A DNA stretch of 64,000 nucleotides from the NCBI RefSeq assembly GCF_000220395.1, contig NW_004086341.1, forward strand, positions 1 through 64,000, written 5' to 3'. Under the pieces are notes generated by a model. The model saw only the letters and a program-made list of their open reading frames with translations, made no database searches and was not told the DNA's origin. Shown piece after piece: positions 49,179 through 61,479 of the stretch. Position numbers and translations under genes: made by a program. This stretch comes from Ichthyophthirius multifiliis (Eukaryota; Ciliophora; Oligohymenophorea; Hymenostomatida). Numbering within the stretch: position 1 is the stretch's first letter; every line of letters starts with the position of its first letter.

Positions 49179-50361
49179 TAATTTTAATTTAGTTTTTTTT
49201 TTAAAAAAAAAAAACAAAAAAATAATTTTTTTTTTTTTTTTCGGCTTTTTTATAAATATAAAAAAAAACAAAAAAAACCGTATAATTTGGATTTTCTTCA
49301 AATGCGTTTTCATAATCAAATCCATAATAATCATGGTATTTATTAAATATTTAGACTAATTATTCAGTTTTCTTCTTCGCTTCTTCTACGGACAATTTTT
49401 TTTCCTTTTCTATATTTATCTCTTGCTGAATTTTAGACTTTTAATTAGTCTATTATAGTTATTATTACTACTACTATTAATACTAATACTACTATTATTC
49501 TTAATGTTTCTTTTGGAAAATATTATTTTCAGTTTACTTTTAAAGAATTGGATTTAAATTTTTATTTTAAAGCACTTTAATCTCATTTTTTTAACTCTTA
49601 GGAATACTTAAATTAGAAGTATTATTTTCATTACTTTTATTTTCTAATTGTTCCCCATTTTTTTACGATTATAAAACTTTCATTTAATTTTCAATTTAAA
49701 CTATAAGTTCTTAAATATCATCTTCATTAGGTTCAATTTATAAAGCTTTTTTTAAATCCTATAAACATAATTTTTAATCAAGTTCTTTATTTTATTTACT
49801 ATTTAATTTAAATCTAGCAAGTGCTCTTCTATATAAAGCCTTTTTTATAATAAATATATATATATATAAAAAAAATATAGAAATAACTTTCGTTGAATTT
49901 GGATCTATTTCTAAAACAAAAGTACAAGCAGCAATTGCATTTTTAAAATCATTTAAACGTATATAAGCTATAGCTATATTTAAATATAACATATGAAATA
50001 AATGCTTAACTAAATTATTTTATTTATCTATTGCACTTTAAAAATTTATATATTAAATATCTTTATCGGTTAATGTTTAATTTTTAAAGTTTTCTTTATT
50101 TGGCTTTATGTATTTAAATATTGATAAAGCTTATTAATAATAATTTAATGCATTTTATATCTTTTATTATCTATATAAATCATTTCCTTAACTCTTTAAT
50201 AAATCTGCTACAAAATAGCATTAATAAAAATCTTACTAACGGACATGAATGTATTTAAAATAATTCCATAATCCACTTTATACAAATTGGGGTTGGTTTA
50301 GAAATTTTACACTTTCATCCCTTATTAATGATTATTCTATTATTTTTCTTAAATCAGACAT
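47447..50361 (-). CDS. tail-anchored, polyQ-rich TPR protein B (paralogue of TPR protein A)
   Basis: Start at 50361 (MSDLRKIIEQSLIRDESVKF). Exon 1 (50361-49888) and the start of exon 2 carry a TPR domain of the same layout as protein A: DLLKSQGNDLYRQQKIQNAL, SIFKYIKPNKENFKNQTLTD, LNIAIAYIRLNDFKNAIAAC, and across the intron at 49840-49887 KALYRRALARFKLN. Exon 2 (49839-49279) goes on into Gln-rich sequence; a 199-bp poly-A/T intron (49080-49278) follows. The third exon has a helical unit (IPKEIIELGKLIDGKGKDMI), then long Gln runs (one encoded by (TTA)n on the plus strand at 48291-48346). A 41-bp intron (47950-47990) leads to the last exon, with membrane anchor IIIWVSLVLFIFTLWW close to the C-terminus. 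Exon lengths fail to close by one base; a frame shift sits near a T10 run at about 48190-48200. Overall roughly 850-880 residues. Confidence 0.75.
48291..48346 (-). repeat. (TTA)n microsatellite, polyglutamine on the minus strand
   Basis: About eighteen triplets read as TAA (Gln) in TPR protein B. The tyrosine-rich plus-strand open frame over it is an artefact. Confidence 0.88.
49112..49254. repeat. poly-A/poly-T homopolymer island in an intron
   Basis: Alternating T and A runs of about 10-26 bases fill most of the 199-bp intron of TPR protein B. The run lengths alternate in sense and could fold back on themselves in RNA; assembly accuracy here is doubtful. Confidence 0.75.
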
Positions 50362-50686
50362 TTTTTGTTTTTATCTTATTTTAAAAAGAGGATAATAATT
50401 TTATATTATATATTTTAAAATAATTTATATAATATTAGAAAATTATTTTTATTATTATTATTTTATAATATACATTTAAAAAAAAAAAAAAAAAAATTTG
50501 CATTTTATTAATTTTTTGTTTGTTTTTTATTTCAATTTAAAAAAAAAAAAGAAATAATGTTATTTTTATTTTTTTTCAATATAAATTATTTTTTTTAATT
50601 AAAAAAAAAAAAAAAAAACTAATAATATACATATATAATAGATTTAAATAATTTTTTTTAATTAACAAAAAAAAAAAGTAGTTTTG
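50362..50686. other. intergenic spacer with poly-A/T runs
   Basis: About 325 bp between the start of TPR protein B (50361, -) and the stop of the next minus-strand gene. Several A9-A17 runs; no gene. Confidence 0.5.
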
Positions 50687-51815
50687 TCATAAAAAGTAAT
50701 TAGGGAATTCTGTTTAATAAATAAAAATAGACTAATCATTTGATTTTTAAACAATTTTAATTTTCTCGTTTAGTTATTTATGAGAAAAAAACTTATTTTA
50801 AATATCGAATTTTTATATAATTTTAGATCTACGATCAACCCAAGAAGATAAAAAGCAAGGCGAATATCTAAATGGAAATTTACATTTTTATTATTATAAT
50901 AAAACCAGTTTATTAATAAATTTTTCTTTATTAAAAGGCGATTATTTAACTTTATCTTAAAAAAAACTGCTTTTGATTCTTAATTATTTATCTATCTAAT
51001 CTAGATTTTATTAAATTTTATCTTAAACATTAGTAATTTATTTATGTTATAAAATTTCTTATGAATAATTTTTTTTTTATTTGACAATTTGTAATCTATA
51101 TCATTATTTAAATTATAATTACTTTAATTATTTACAAATAATCTTTTTTTTTATTAAAAGTCCTTTTAATACAATTATCAGTTATAGCATTTATATTCTA
51201 AAAGCTCCTCATGTTTTTAATATTTTTAATTCTTTCTAAAGTTTCTTATGTACAACTTACTTATTTTTCAAATTAAGCCTTTTCAATTAATTCATTTAAT
51301 AATACATTGGCTTATTTTCTTGTTAAATATTATTTTTCTTTCATTTTTTCCTATAAATTAATGTTTGTATTTGCACTTAAAGTAAGCATTTTTAATCTTT
51401 TCTTTTATTTTTTTCCTTCATATTAGTCTTTATTTTAATTAAACAATATTTTTTCTCTCAATTCTTCTATTTTATTAATTTTGTGATTAAAATAAATCTT
51501 TTCTTATTCTATATTTTACTCTATTTTCTTTTTCTTTAAAATATCGTAAAAATACATAAATTCTTTTAAAGATCTAATTTCAAATGAATCATAATAAAAT
51601 TCTTTTTTTACTTCTTTTCTATAATTTATTTACAGTTTTTTTTTATTATTATTAGTTTAATTTGAATCTATAAAAAAAGATTTTGCCCTATGGGATTTTA
51701 TTAATTCTATTTTTTATTTAAGTTATATTTATTCTTATGAATTTTTTTTTTATTTTTCTTATTGATTATTAGATATTAAATTTAAAGAATTATTTCTAAT
51801 GTATTTGTCTTACAT
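50687..51815 (-). CDS. uncharacterised 362-residue coiled-coil protein
   Basis: Exon 51815-51136 and exon 51095-50687 (40-bp intron GTAAAT...ATATAG, phase 2) give 362 residues. It starts MQDKYIRNNSLNLISNNQQE and is mainly charged helix: QLKQKIELIKSHRAKSFFID, LKEFMYFYDILKKKKIEQNI, INKIEELREKILFNQNKDQY, RKQANVLLNELIEKAQFEKQ, ETLERIKNIKNMRSFQNINA. The C-terminal 90 residues change character (CKFPFRYSPCFLSSWVDRRS, then KIKIVQKSNDQSIFIYQTEF), with clustered Trp/Pro/Arg that may be a short binding motif. There is no signal peptide or membrane span. I cannot name it; ciliate cytoskeletal or axonemal proteins often look like this. The exon sum is a multiple of three and the frame is fully open. Confidence 0.74.
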
Positions 51816-52948
51816 TTTTTATTTTCGATATATAAATAAGTCTTCATTTTATTTTTAATATAGTTAAAATTACTATTTATTTAGTATTTTAAACATTAAA
51901 TATAATTTTATTTAATTTAATTTAATAATATTTTATTTTACTTTATTTAATTTTAATTTATTTTAATATAATTTAAATAAATTTAATATATTTTTTATAT
52001 TTTAATTTATTATTTAATTGTATAATATTTATTTATATATTTTTTTTTATTTATATATATATATATAAAAAAAATATACGACTAAAAAGAAATAAAAATA
52101 AATAATTAAATAAATACAAAATATAATAAATAAATAAAAAATTATATTAATATTAATTTATATAATAATAAATATTTAAATATAAAATATTAAAATATTA
52201 TAAAAAATCCATAGATATATAAAAACTATANNNNNNNNNNNNNNNNNNNNNNNNNNNNNNNNNNNNNNNNNNNNNNNNNNNNNNNNNNNNNNNNNNNNNN
52301 NNNNNNNNNNNNNNNNNNNNNNNNNNNNNNNNNNNNNNNNNNNNNNNNNNNNNNNNNNNNNNNNNNNNNNNNNNNNNNNNNNNNNNNNNNNNNNNNNNNN
52401 NNNNNNNNNNNNNNNNNNNNNNNNNNNNNNNNNNNNNNNNNNNNNNNNNNNNNNNNNNNNNNNNNNNNNNNNNNNNNNNNNNNNNNNNNNNNNNNNNNNN
52501 NNNNNNNNNNNNNNNNNNNNNNNNNNNNNNNNNNNNNNNNNNNNNNNNNNNNNNNNNNNNNNNNNNNNNNNNNNNNNNNNNNNNNNNNNNNNNNNNNNNN
52601 NNNNNNNNNNNNNNNNNNNNNNNNNNNNNNNNNNNNNNNNNNNNNNNNNNNNNNNNNNNNNNNNNNNNNNNNNNNNNNNNNNNNNNNNNNNNNNNNNNNN
52701 NNNNNNNNNNNNNNNNNNNNNNNNNNNNNNNNNNNNNNNNNNNNNNNNNNNNNNNNNNNNNNNNNNNNNNNNNNNNNNNNNNNNNNNNNNNNNNNNNNNN
52801 NNNNNNNNNNNNNNNATTTTTTTTTTATTTTTATTTATAATTTATAATATATTTATATTAAAAAAAATTAAAAATAAAATATATGAATATAGATAAATTT
52901 ATTAATACATATATATATGTATATATTTTAATATATATAATATATATT

Positions 52949-52979
<31 letters not shown>

Positions 52980-53322
52980 ATTTATACAAAATAAAAAATA
53001 ATTATCTATTTCATTTTATTATAAGAAACATATATTATATATTCAATTTCTCTTTTTTTATATTAAATATATATTTTACATTTATTGAGATTTTTAAAGG
53101 ATATTTATGTATATAATTATTATGTTTATAAAATAAAATTTACATTAATAATAAATTTTAATTTTATTTTTTATATTTTTATCATTAACATTTTTATTTT
53201 ATCTTTTTAAATTTTTTTTTTTTTTATAAATTAATTTATATTTATCATATAATTTTAACTAGAAAATAGTAAAATTATTATCTTTATATAATAATTTTGT
53301 CTAAAAAATAAATAATTCAATA
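51816..53322. other. intergenic A/T desert containing an assembly gap
   Basis: A/T spacer 51816-52230, the N gap 52231-52815, and A/T spacer 52816-53322 with TA tracts. A plus-strand open frame at 52883-53116 is TA-microsatellite translation (Ile/Tyr) and is not a gene. Anything inside the gap is unknown. Confidence 0.6.
52231..52815. other. assembly gap (585 N)
   Basis: A continuous run of N flanked on both sides by A/T-rich low-complexity sequence, a typical scaffold join. The true length may differ from 585. Confidence 0.98.
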
Positions 53323-54852
53323 TCATTTTTAATATAAAATCTTATCTTTTACATATACACTTTAACATTTCTCAAAAAATTTATAGAACATTTAATCAAT
53401 ATATTTTCTCATTTCCTTAACGAAATTTCTTCCAGGATCTATACATTTCTTAAGTTTATATTTTTTTTGAATTCCAATTAGGACTCCTTCATTTTGATTA
53501 ATTTAAGCTTTAATCTTATCTATAAAATAATCATTATTAAAATGTTCTTTTTCCTAAAAATCACCAAAAAAAAAATGATTTGCATTTAAAGGTGTTACTC
53601 TACAAGAAACATAATATTATTCTAATACATTTGCCTAATTATGTTCAAAAACTTGATTTTTTTCATTAATATAATCGTAAAGTATATAAAAGAATACACT
53701 AATTAAGCATCTACTATTTTTTTTAAGTTAATTATTTTGCTTTAATTCATTCATACTTTACCAAGGTTTAGCAATTCTATTGAACAATCCATAGATGAAA
53801 AAAAAAAAAAGCAAAATCATTTATTATTATTCAACATTTATATTTTTTATTTATCCTATTTATGTATATTATATTCTTTTTAGAACAAATTAAGGAAAAA
53901 AATATGAAGGTACAAATTCATAATTGTTTATCATTTTAGATATAAAATTAATAAAAGTATAGTTTTCTTTTGTTTCATATGCAATTAATTATTTCATTAT
54001 CTATATACAATAGTCTTCTAATTTTTCAAGCATTTTTGAATTGTTTATTTTATAAAAAGCTAAGAGCTTTTTTTCCTTTAGTAAAGTCTTTATTATTTTA
54101 TCACATGCATTGAGTACATAATCCATCATTTCTTAAATTACAAATTCTAAATTTTTATCAAAATAATCTTTTTGTTTCTATCTTAAGATTTTTTAACCGT
54201 TTTCACATTTTTTTATGAATAAACGAATCATTCTTAATCTATAGTAACATAATTATACTTTTTTAAAAATATTTGGATTAGTTTATTTTTCTTATTGGGG
54301 AGGTTTTTTAGGGGGTGGTTTGTATTTTGTTAGATATATTTCACCGATTTTTATTATATTATAAGATTTTTTTTTAATACTTTAATATTATTTTTATTAG
54401 ACTAATTTTGCATTTTCAGATATTAACATATCTACATTTATTACATTATCTTTTTATTAGTTTTATTATTTTTAATAAATATTAATATTTTTTAATTTAT
54501 TAGTACTAGGTTTTAATTGTTATTAATGTTTTTAATTTTCAAAAGCTTTAAATATTTATTGTTTCTTTAATTCAATCATATTTTTTATTATACTTCTAAC
54601 ATCTTACTTTGGATTTTTTTTTAATTTTTCAGTTGGTTACTTAGATATAGAGATTGATTATAAGCATCTATTTATATTTAATTCTGATTTTGTTTTCTTG
54701 TATTTTCTATTTGATTGCTAGTTTTATATTTCTAATTTGGATGATCTTGATGTGTTTGTTATTATAACTTGATTTTATATTTAAGGCAGGCTTTAGAGAG
54801 AATGTTTAAATCTTTCTAATTAAGATTATATATTAAATTAACTTTTTTTCAT
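53323..54852 (-). CDS. uncharacterised 509-residue protein, intron-free
   Basis: One open frame of 510 codons from ATG 54852 (MKKSQFNIQSQLERFKHSLQ) to TGA 53323. Residues 1-180 are Gln/Lys/Ser-rich and probably disordered. A Pro patch YKPPPKKPPQQEK (about 190-200) could bind SH3 or EVH1-type domains. The rest appears globular and helical: LRMIRLFIKKCENGQ, LEFVIQEMMDYVLNACDKII, MLEKLEDYCIQIMKQLIAYE, GLFNRIAKPWQSMNELKQNN, then a segment ending VLEQYYVSCRVTPLNANHFF and IGIQKKYKLKKCIDPGRNFV. A T13 run near 53800 encodes FFFF and could instead mark an intron or a length error, since the Gln/Ile/Asn segment just before it looks less protein-like. I do not recognise the family; the DNA is real coding sequence by composition. 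Confidence 0.68.
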
Positions 54853-55167
54853 TTTTAGCTTTTATTTATGTAAATAATTATATATTATTTTATAAAATTT
54901 ATAAAATATTTTAATTTGTATTAAAATATCAATTTTTAACTTTTTTTGATACTTTTTATTTTTATAATTTAATTATTGTTAAAAAATAAAATTTTATATT
55001 TTTTAAATTTAAACAAAAAAAAATAATATTATATATATTTAAATAATTATAATTTGAAAATTAATAGAAAAAAATTAAATCTTTAAATGAATATATATAA
55101 TAAAACTAATAAAAACTTAATAAAAATATTTAAAATAAATATATAATTATAGTAAAATATAAAACTA
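54853..55167. other. intergenic, divergent promoters
   Basis: About 315 bp of A/T spacer between starts at 54852 (-) and 55168 (+). No other element is seen. Confidence 0.5.
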
Positions 55168-56560
55168 ATGAATAGACAACAAGAAATTAATAGTTTATAT
55201 AAACAAAAATAAAGTTTTAAAAATATCAAATAAATATATATCAAAATAGTTTATTTTAAAAAAAGAAGGTCAAAAAATATAATTGAAATTAAATACATTA
55301 TTAACATCCTTAGATACACTAACAAATCGAAATAATTTGTATTTCACCTAAAATGAAAGTAGATAATTTTAAAATTCAATAAGAAAGAATAGTTATCGTA
55401 AAAACTCATCTAAATTTGAAATGCCGAATACATAAAATTTAAATAAATCTTAACCGTATTTTTTCAAAAAAATACGAAGCAGTAAAAATATAAAATAAAC
55501 ATCCTTTTAGGAAGAAAGTAATGAAAAGAGAATATTTGAATCTTATTTAAATAAAGATTTTAATTATGAATTTTAAATATTTTAAGATATAATACATAAT
55601 ATAGATCTTAATTAATTATTATTAAACAATTTTTCAAATAAAAAGGAGAAAGAAAATGAAAAATATAACTTTATTTTGTATGATTTTATAATTTAAATGA
55701 AAAATGAAATTGAAACTTTATAAAAAATAAATATTTTTCCATGTAAAAATCTACTTAAGAATTTAATGTAGAAAATAGGAAATTTATCAAATGATTTAAT
55801 GAAAATATGCATTGAAAAAGAAGAGAAAACAATAGGAATTTTCATAAATATAATGGTAAAAGTTTTAACATATATATTTGAGAAAACATGCTTATTTTAA
55901 AATTAAGAAATAAAAAAAAAAGTAGATCTATAAATAAAAGAAACAAAATAAAAATGTATTACTTATTAATTTTAAAAAATAGAAATGAGTTTAAGATTAA
56001 AAAGATATTAATAAAAATATGAAAAAGAAATTTAAATATAAGCGTAAAAAATTGTTCTTTAAGAATAAAATATTTAGGTTCTTTTATAATAAATTGAAAC
56101 TTATAAAATTTAATTTGCTGAATTTGGTTCAGGAAGCTATAAAGATAGCTAATTAGAAAAAATTGAATATTGTTCGAAAGAAAACGTTAAAAATTGTATA
56201 AATTTGGAATGTTTATTATAAATAAAATAATAAAAAATTAATTAAAATATTAATAATATTTTAAATTGGAGTATATAAAATACATAAAATAATAAATAAT
56301 AATAGTAATAATAAAATATCGAAGATAATTATAATATTTCGTTTGAAAATTAAAATATTACGAAATATAATGTTAGCAATAGTTAAAAACTTATATTCGC
56401 GAAAAAATACTGTAGCTTATAGCATAAAGGAGAAATATTATTCTAACATCCTTTCATGTTTTATTATAAGCCTGAATGTGCAAGATTTATGGTTGATAAT
56501 TTGATTAGTAAAATAAATATAAAGGATTTAATTATTTTATTACTGAGAAGATTATCTTGA
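55168..56560 (+). CDS. uncharacterised coiled-coil protein (5' end uncertain)
   Basis: From about 55255 to TGA 56558 one frame is open and protein-like: MLNTLLTSLDTL-type helices (KLNTLLTSLDTLTNRNNLYF), SYRKNSSKFEMPNTQNLNKS, ESYLNKDFNYEFQIFQDIIH, EIETLQKINIFPCKNLLKNL, IFINIMVKVLTYIFEKTCLF, a coiled coil (RLKRYQQKYEKEIQIQAQKI; LLQQIETYKIQFAEFGSGSY), a Gln block, and PFMFYYKPECARFMVDNLIS near the end. The ATG at 55168 (MNRQQEINSLYKQK) is in another frame and must be joined by an intron around 55200-55250 that I could not place uniquely; otherwise the first in-frame Met is in FEMPNTQ. The next gene (56616) may be its continuation, since their spacer is only 55 bp and holds no clear promoter. No domain is named. 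Confidence 0.58.
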
Positions 56561-56615
56561 AAATGTATTTTTTATTTGTTTATAAATTTAATTTTTATTA
56601 AAAAAAAAGTGTTAT

Positions 56616-57189
56616 ATGAATATTTAAAATAAAATAAATGCTGCTTAATTTTTTATAAGGTTTTTTTTTATATAAATATATTTATATATATATGTATTAT
56701 ATATATACTATTTACTAGTTAAATGCTTGAAAAAGAGGGGAATTTCTTTATTGTTACTTTAAGAATTTCGGAAATAATAATGGTTTTATAAAAATTGTTC
56801 GATATAAAAAAGGATTTCTCTATATTTTATTCTTTAGTTTTTGGAATCTTATAAGAAAATGTATTAGAAGATTAATAATTTTATAAAATTCTGTAATTTA
56901 AAAAATAAATAGATAATGAGATTGATATTTTTAAATAAATAAAAAATATTAATGACAAAGATATTTAATAAATAATTGAAAACGAATTATATATATCTGT
57001 TTAATTAGTTTATGAAATATTTTAAAATGTTTTTATTAATGTAAAGTATAAAATCTTATTTATTTTTGATATTTTTTATAAAAGCATACAGAATATATCA
57101 AAATCAAATAAAAGTTTTAAATTTTTATAAAATCTTAAATAAAATAAACTAATTAAAGGTAAAATAAAAAAATTATAATAAATATATAT

Positions 57190-57243
<54 letters not shown>

Positions 57244-58213
57244 TACACATATTTATAAAGAGCTATAAATCATTAAAATTAAATTAATAAATAAATATCA
57301 TCTTCTCTTACATTAATTCCTACTATAATGTAAAAATTATAAACTTAAAATATAAATGAAGTTATTAGAAACATAAAAAGTTTATTCTAAAATACAGATA
57401 TAAAGAAAACAGGAATAAGTATAAAATAAATACTTTTTTTAAATATATATAATAATAAATAAATTAGTCAAATATAAAGATTTAAAAATTTTAATGAAAA
57501 ATAATTTTGGAGTTAATCTTGAAGATTAGTTTATTTTTGAATATTTTAAAGATTTTGTAATTGAAAAGAATTTTGATTATATTGGTTTTTTAAAAAATAT
57601 TATTAAAAAACACATTCCAGATGATATAAACGAAGATTTAATTAAGTATTTTACTGTTTTAAATGAAATTTCTAATATTTTAATTAAATTAAATTAACAA
57701 GATATTCTTCTTTTCAAAAAATAGATTACTTCTTAAATTTAATAGGGAGTCAGTTTTTTTGATTTCGGAGTTCTTAAAAATTTTTTGTAAAAGTAAACTT
57801 ATATTAATGAGCGATAAATAAATCCAGTGCAAATATATGAAAATATATTCAAAGAAAACAAAACAACAAATATTTATTAATTATTTAAATAGTAAGGAAA
57901 AATAAATTCATAAGAAATTTAAAATAAAATATACTAAAACAACGATTTAATTATTAATGTTAACAATTATATTGATGAAATTGCATGTTTAAATGAATTT
58001 TATGAAAAATAATAATTAATTTAAAGTTTGTAAAAAATTTAAACTATAAGAAGTAAGTCAAATACAAGTGAAAAACATATAAAAAATTCATAATCAAAGA
58101 AATTACCTATATATTTTAAAAAAAAAATACCTAATGAGAATTCATAAGATAAAATAATAACAAAAAATAAGAAACTTTGTATTTAAATATAAAATAAAAA
58201 ATAAAGATATTGA
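56616..58213 (+). CDS. uncharacterised protein with degenerate EF-hand-like region
   Basis: Start at 56616 (MNIQNKINAAQFF) with a TA-rich intron (about 56660-56721) leading to MLEKEGNFFIVTLRISEIIM; or start directly at the second Met. A second intron spans 57157-57266 (includes a long TA tract), a third about 57420-57469 (GTATAA...AATTAG). Protein blocks: LVFGILQENVLEDQQFYKIL, YISVQLVYEIFQNVFINVKY, then after the introns VIRNIKSLFQNTDIKKTGII and KYKDLKILMKNNFGVNLEDQ. The stretch F-Q-N-T-D-I-K-K-T-G-I-I-K-Y-K-D has the spacing of an EF-hand loop but lacks some oxygen ligands. A further helical part (DLIKYFTVLNEISNILIKLN) and a Lys/Asn/Gln tail end at TGA 58211. It may form one gene with 55168-56560. 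Function unknown. Confidence 0.55.
57178..57243. repeat. TA microsatellite in an intron
   Basis: A (TA)n tract of about 60 bases within the intron 57157-57266 of the gene above. Confidence 0.85.
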
Positions 58214-58574
58214 TAATATTATATTAGATAATGTTTCATATGTAAAAAAATCTACTTTTTTTATTGACTAAAAATAATGAAAATATTAAATAAAAATATA
58301 TATAATAAATAAAGATATTGTATAACATTCCTATGTACTACTATTTTACTAAATATTAAAAATGAAAAAAATAAATAAATATCATTTATATAATAATATA
58401 AATTATCCTAATAAAATTGTATTATAAAAAAAAAAATATATATATATATAATATAAAAAAAAAAAGAAATTTTATATAAAAATAAAATATATATATAAAA
58501 ATATAAAAAAAAAAATTAATATAAAAATAGACATATAAGATTTATAAATAAATATCAATATATTAATATAATTT

Positions 58575-58615
<41 letters not shown>

Positions 58616-59837
58616 ATATTATTATTTATATATCTATATTAAGATCTATTATTTACTAATTTAAAATTTATATTTAACAATAAAAAATATATTCATTACT
58701 TTTTTATTTTATACATCAATTTTTTTTTTCATATTTTTTTTTATTTTTACTTTTTTCTTTTTTAAAATTTAATAAAATATATGTATATATAGTTTCTTTT
58801 TTTTATCTTCATAAATTTTTTTTTTAAAAATATAAATAATTAAAGAATATCTTATTATTATTATACTTTTAGATTACTATTTATGAAAATTTATTATATT
58901 TATTAAATAAATATATATCTATTAGTAATTTATGGTATAAAAATTTAATATAATATATTTATCTCACATTTTATATATATATATAATTTTTTTTTACTTG
59001 CTTATTAATCTCAAGTTATATTTAATTTCAATCATTTAATACATTATTAAAGAAAATTTTAGTTAATATTATTTTTTAAAAAAATCTAGAATTTTAGCAG
59101 TAATGATGATTGTTACAGCTAAGTGTATATCGAATCTTTTTTTTAATATTAAACAAGATATTTTTCAAAATTTATTTATATAAATATTTTGCTAAAAAAT
59201 TATCATTAATATTATGGGTAGCTATATAAAATAAAAACATTATAAAATTATTTTTTAAAAATTTATTTAAATAAGGGTTTTTATATTTATTTTTCTTTAT
59301 AAATCATTATACTAACAAAGCATAAAAATAATAAGTAAATTAGCTTAAGAATATTTAAATAAGTGAATATAAATTAAAAATAATATTTTTTAATAGTTTG
59401 GTATATATATTATAAAATAATTATTTTATTTTAAAAAGTAATTTTATAATTTAATTTTTTTTTTTTTTAAATCAGGATATAGTAAGTTTTTTTTTAAAAT
59501 ATAAATTTAATTAAGTAATACAAAACATTTTTAAAATTTAAATAATATATAAAGTGCGGAATAATCTTCTTTTTTATGAAATAGAAAAATATATAAATTG
59601 AAATAAAATATATTGTAAAATATTAAAAAGGTTAAATAACTAATTATATTGCGAATTTATACTTATATTACTAAAATAAAAAATATAAGAATAATTAAAA
59701 TGAAAAGAAAAATAACTTAAAAATTATAATGCATTTTCAATTAAAAAAAAAAAAAAAAAATACTAAAAATATGTTTTATATATAATTATTTTTAAAAAAT
59801 ATTTACTAAAAGATATTTTAATTAATTATATCAAAAA
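58214..59837. other. intergenic A/T desert
   Basis: About 1.6 kb of A/T-rich DNA with a TA tract at 58579-58611 and many homopolymers. A short G+C-richer island near 59090-59130 (around TAGCAGTAATGATGATTGTTACAG) has no open frame or RNA shape I recognise. Confidence 0.45.
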
Positions 59838-60510
59838 ATGTAATTATAAGAAAGTAGTATCAAATAAACTTTAAAATTAAAATAAATATCAAAGAATATA
59901 TAAATTAATTAAAATATAACTTCTATAAAAACCTGTTATTCTAATAAATCATAAAATAATTCCACAAATTCTCAAGAAAACGGAAAAAAAAGTATTTTTA
60001 ATTTAGAAGAATGTTTTTCAGGAAAATCTTCCTAAAAGCATTGCTAAAAAGACCTTAATTTAAAAGTAAGAAAATAAAGTTCATTTAAAAAAAGCCAAAA
60101 GGAAATTAATAAAAAAATTAATCTTTTCTTGAAGATTAATTATACTCTGAAAATCCTTTAAAAAAATTAAATTAAATGAAAATTTTGAAATAATAGAATT
60201 TGAAAACTATAATAAATCTAAAAATTATAAATTTAAATGCTTTAAAGAATAAGATATGAATGTTCCTCAAGAATTTTAGGATAAATACATATCTCATGTA
60301 TTATTTCTTTTTTTATTTTTTTAATATATATTTAAATAAAAATAAAAGACATAAGATAATGATGTAGATACAAGTGATGGAATAATTTAAAATGCTTGTA
60401 GATCTAATTTAAGAAAAATTAAACTTGAATTAATGGATTTAAGTAAGACTTTTAGATATTCTTAATATCATGTAAACTTTGAACAAGTTAGTTCATAATA
60501 TATAAAATGA
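59838..60510 (+). CDS. uncertain small gene, two exon-like blocks
   Basis: A frame starting ATG 59838 (MQLQESSIKQTLKLKQISKN) runs 113 codons through SIFNLEECFSGKSSQKHCQK to TGA 60177. A second block in another frame reads NYNKSKNYKFKCFKEQDMNV, PQEFQDKYISH, a clean 51-bp intron (GTATTA...AAAAG, about 60298-60349), then TQDNDVDTSDGIIQNACRSN and ends YIK at TGA 60508. The second block with its intron is convincing as coding. How it connects to the first is not resolved (donor GTAAGA near 60068, several possible acceptors). No domain is recognised. Confidence 0.4.
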
Positions 60511-61479
60511 AAATCATTTTATTATATTTTTATGTTTTAAAATGAAAAATATTATTGTTTATTTATTTTTTCTTGAGTATTTTTTTATACTATTTATATA
60601 TTTAATTCGACATTTTTTTATACTTCTGGTTAATTAAAGACTTTAAATGTTTTTTTTAAATAATTTTTTAATTGATTTATTTTTATTTAAAAAAATAAAA
60701 TAAAATTAATATGTAATATTACTTTTTCATATTGTATTTTTTATTGTTTCCGTATTTTTTTTTTAAATATCAATAAAAAAAAAGCTGTATTCATTTTCTT
60801 TCATTTTTTTTATTTTATTGATTCAGTTTTTATGAAAAAAATACAGAAAAAAAAAAAAAAAGCAAAATGAGAATAATTTTTAATATTTTTATTATATTAT
60901 AATATTAATTAAAATAAATAATAATAATTATATCTATATGTAGATTTTATTTATATTAATATTTAAAAAAAATTGATTGTATTTAAAATAATATTTAATT
61001 TTATTAATTTTATATTTTTAACTTAATTTAGTAGAAAGATTTAATATTTAAAATTCTTATTTTTAATATTTTTTTTTACAATTAATTTATAATATCTCTA
61101 ATAATTTATTGTTATTATAATTTAATTGAATATTAAAACATTTAAAAATTTTATTTAATAAATTGTTAGCAAAGTTTAAACAAATAGAAATAAAATTATT
61201 TATTAAATAAATAATTAATAAGTAATATATAATATTTAATATTTAAATTAATTCATTTTTTTTTGTATATATATTAAAATAATAAAACTATTATTTGAAA
61301 AAAATCAATAAAATTAGTATTTATATATTAATAAAACCTTTTATTAATGGACTTATAAAATAAATTTTAGTATAAAAATTAATAAGAAAATTCATTTATA
61401 TCGAATAATATATCATATTAAATTTAAAACATCCCCCCAAATTAAAATAAACTATTAAATAAAAATTTTTAATAAACTG
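60511..61479. other. intergenic A/T desert
   Basis: About 970 bp, poly-T and poly-A rich, with a C6 run at about 61434. No gene is supported. Confidence 0.45.

Noticed and set aside
52883-53116. Plus-strand open frame of Ile/Tyr repeats next to the gap
   Set aside because: It translates TA microsatellite and spacer; there is no protein-like composition.
61430-61445. C6 run as a possible telomere-like (C4A2) repeat
   Set aside because: Only a single C6 followed by AAATTAAA; no tandem repeats of a ciliate telomere unit are present.
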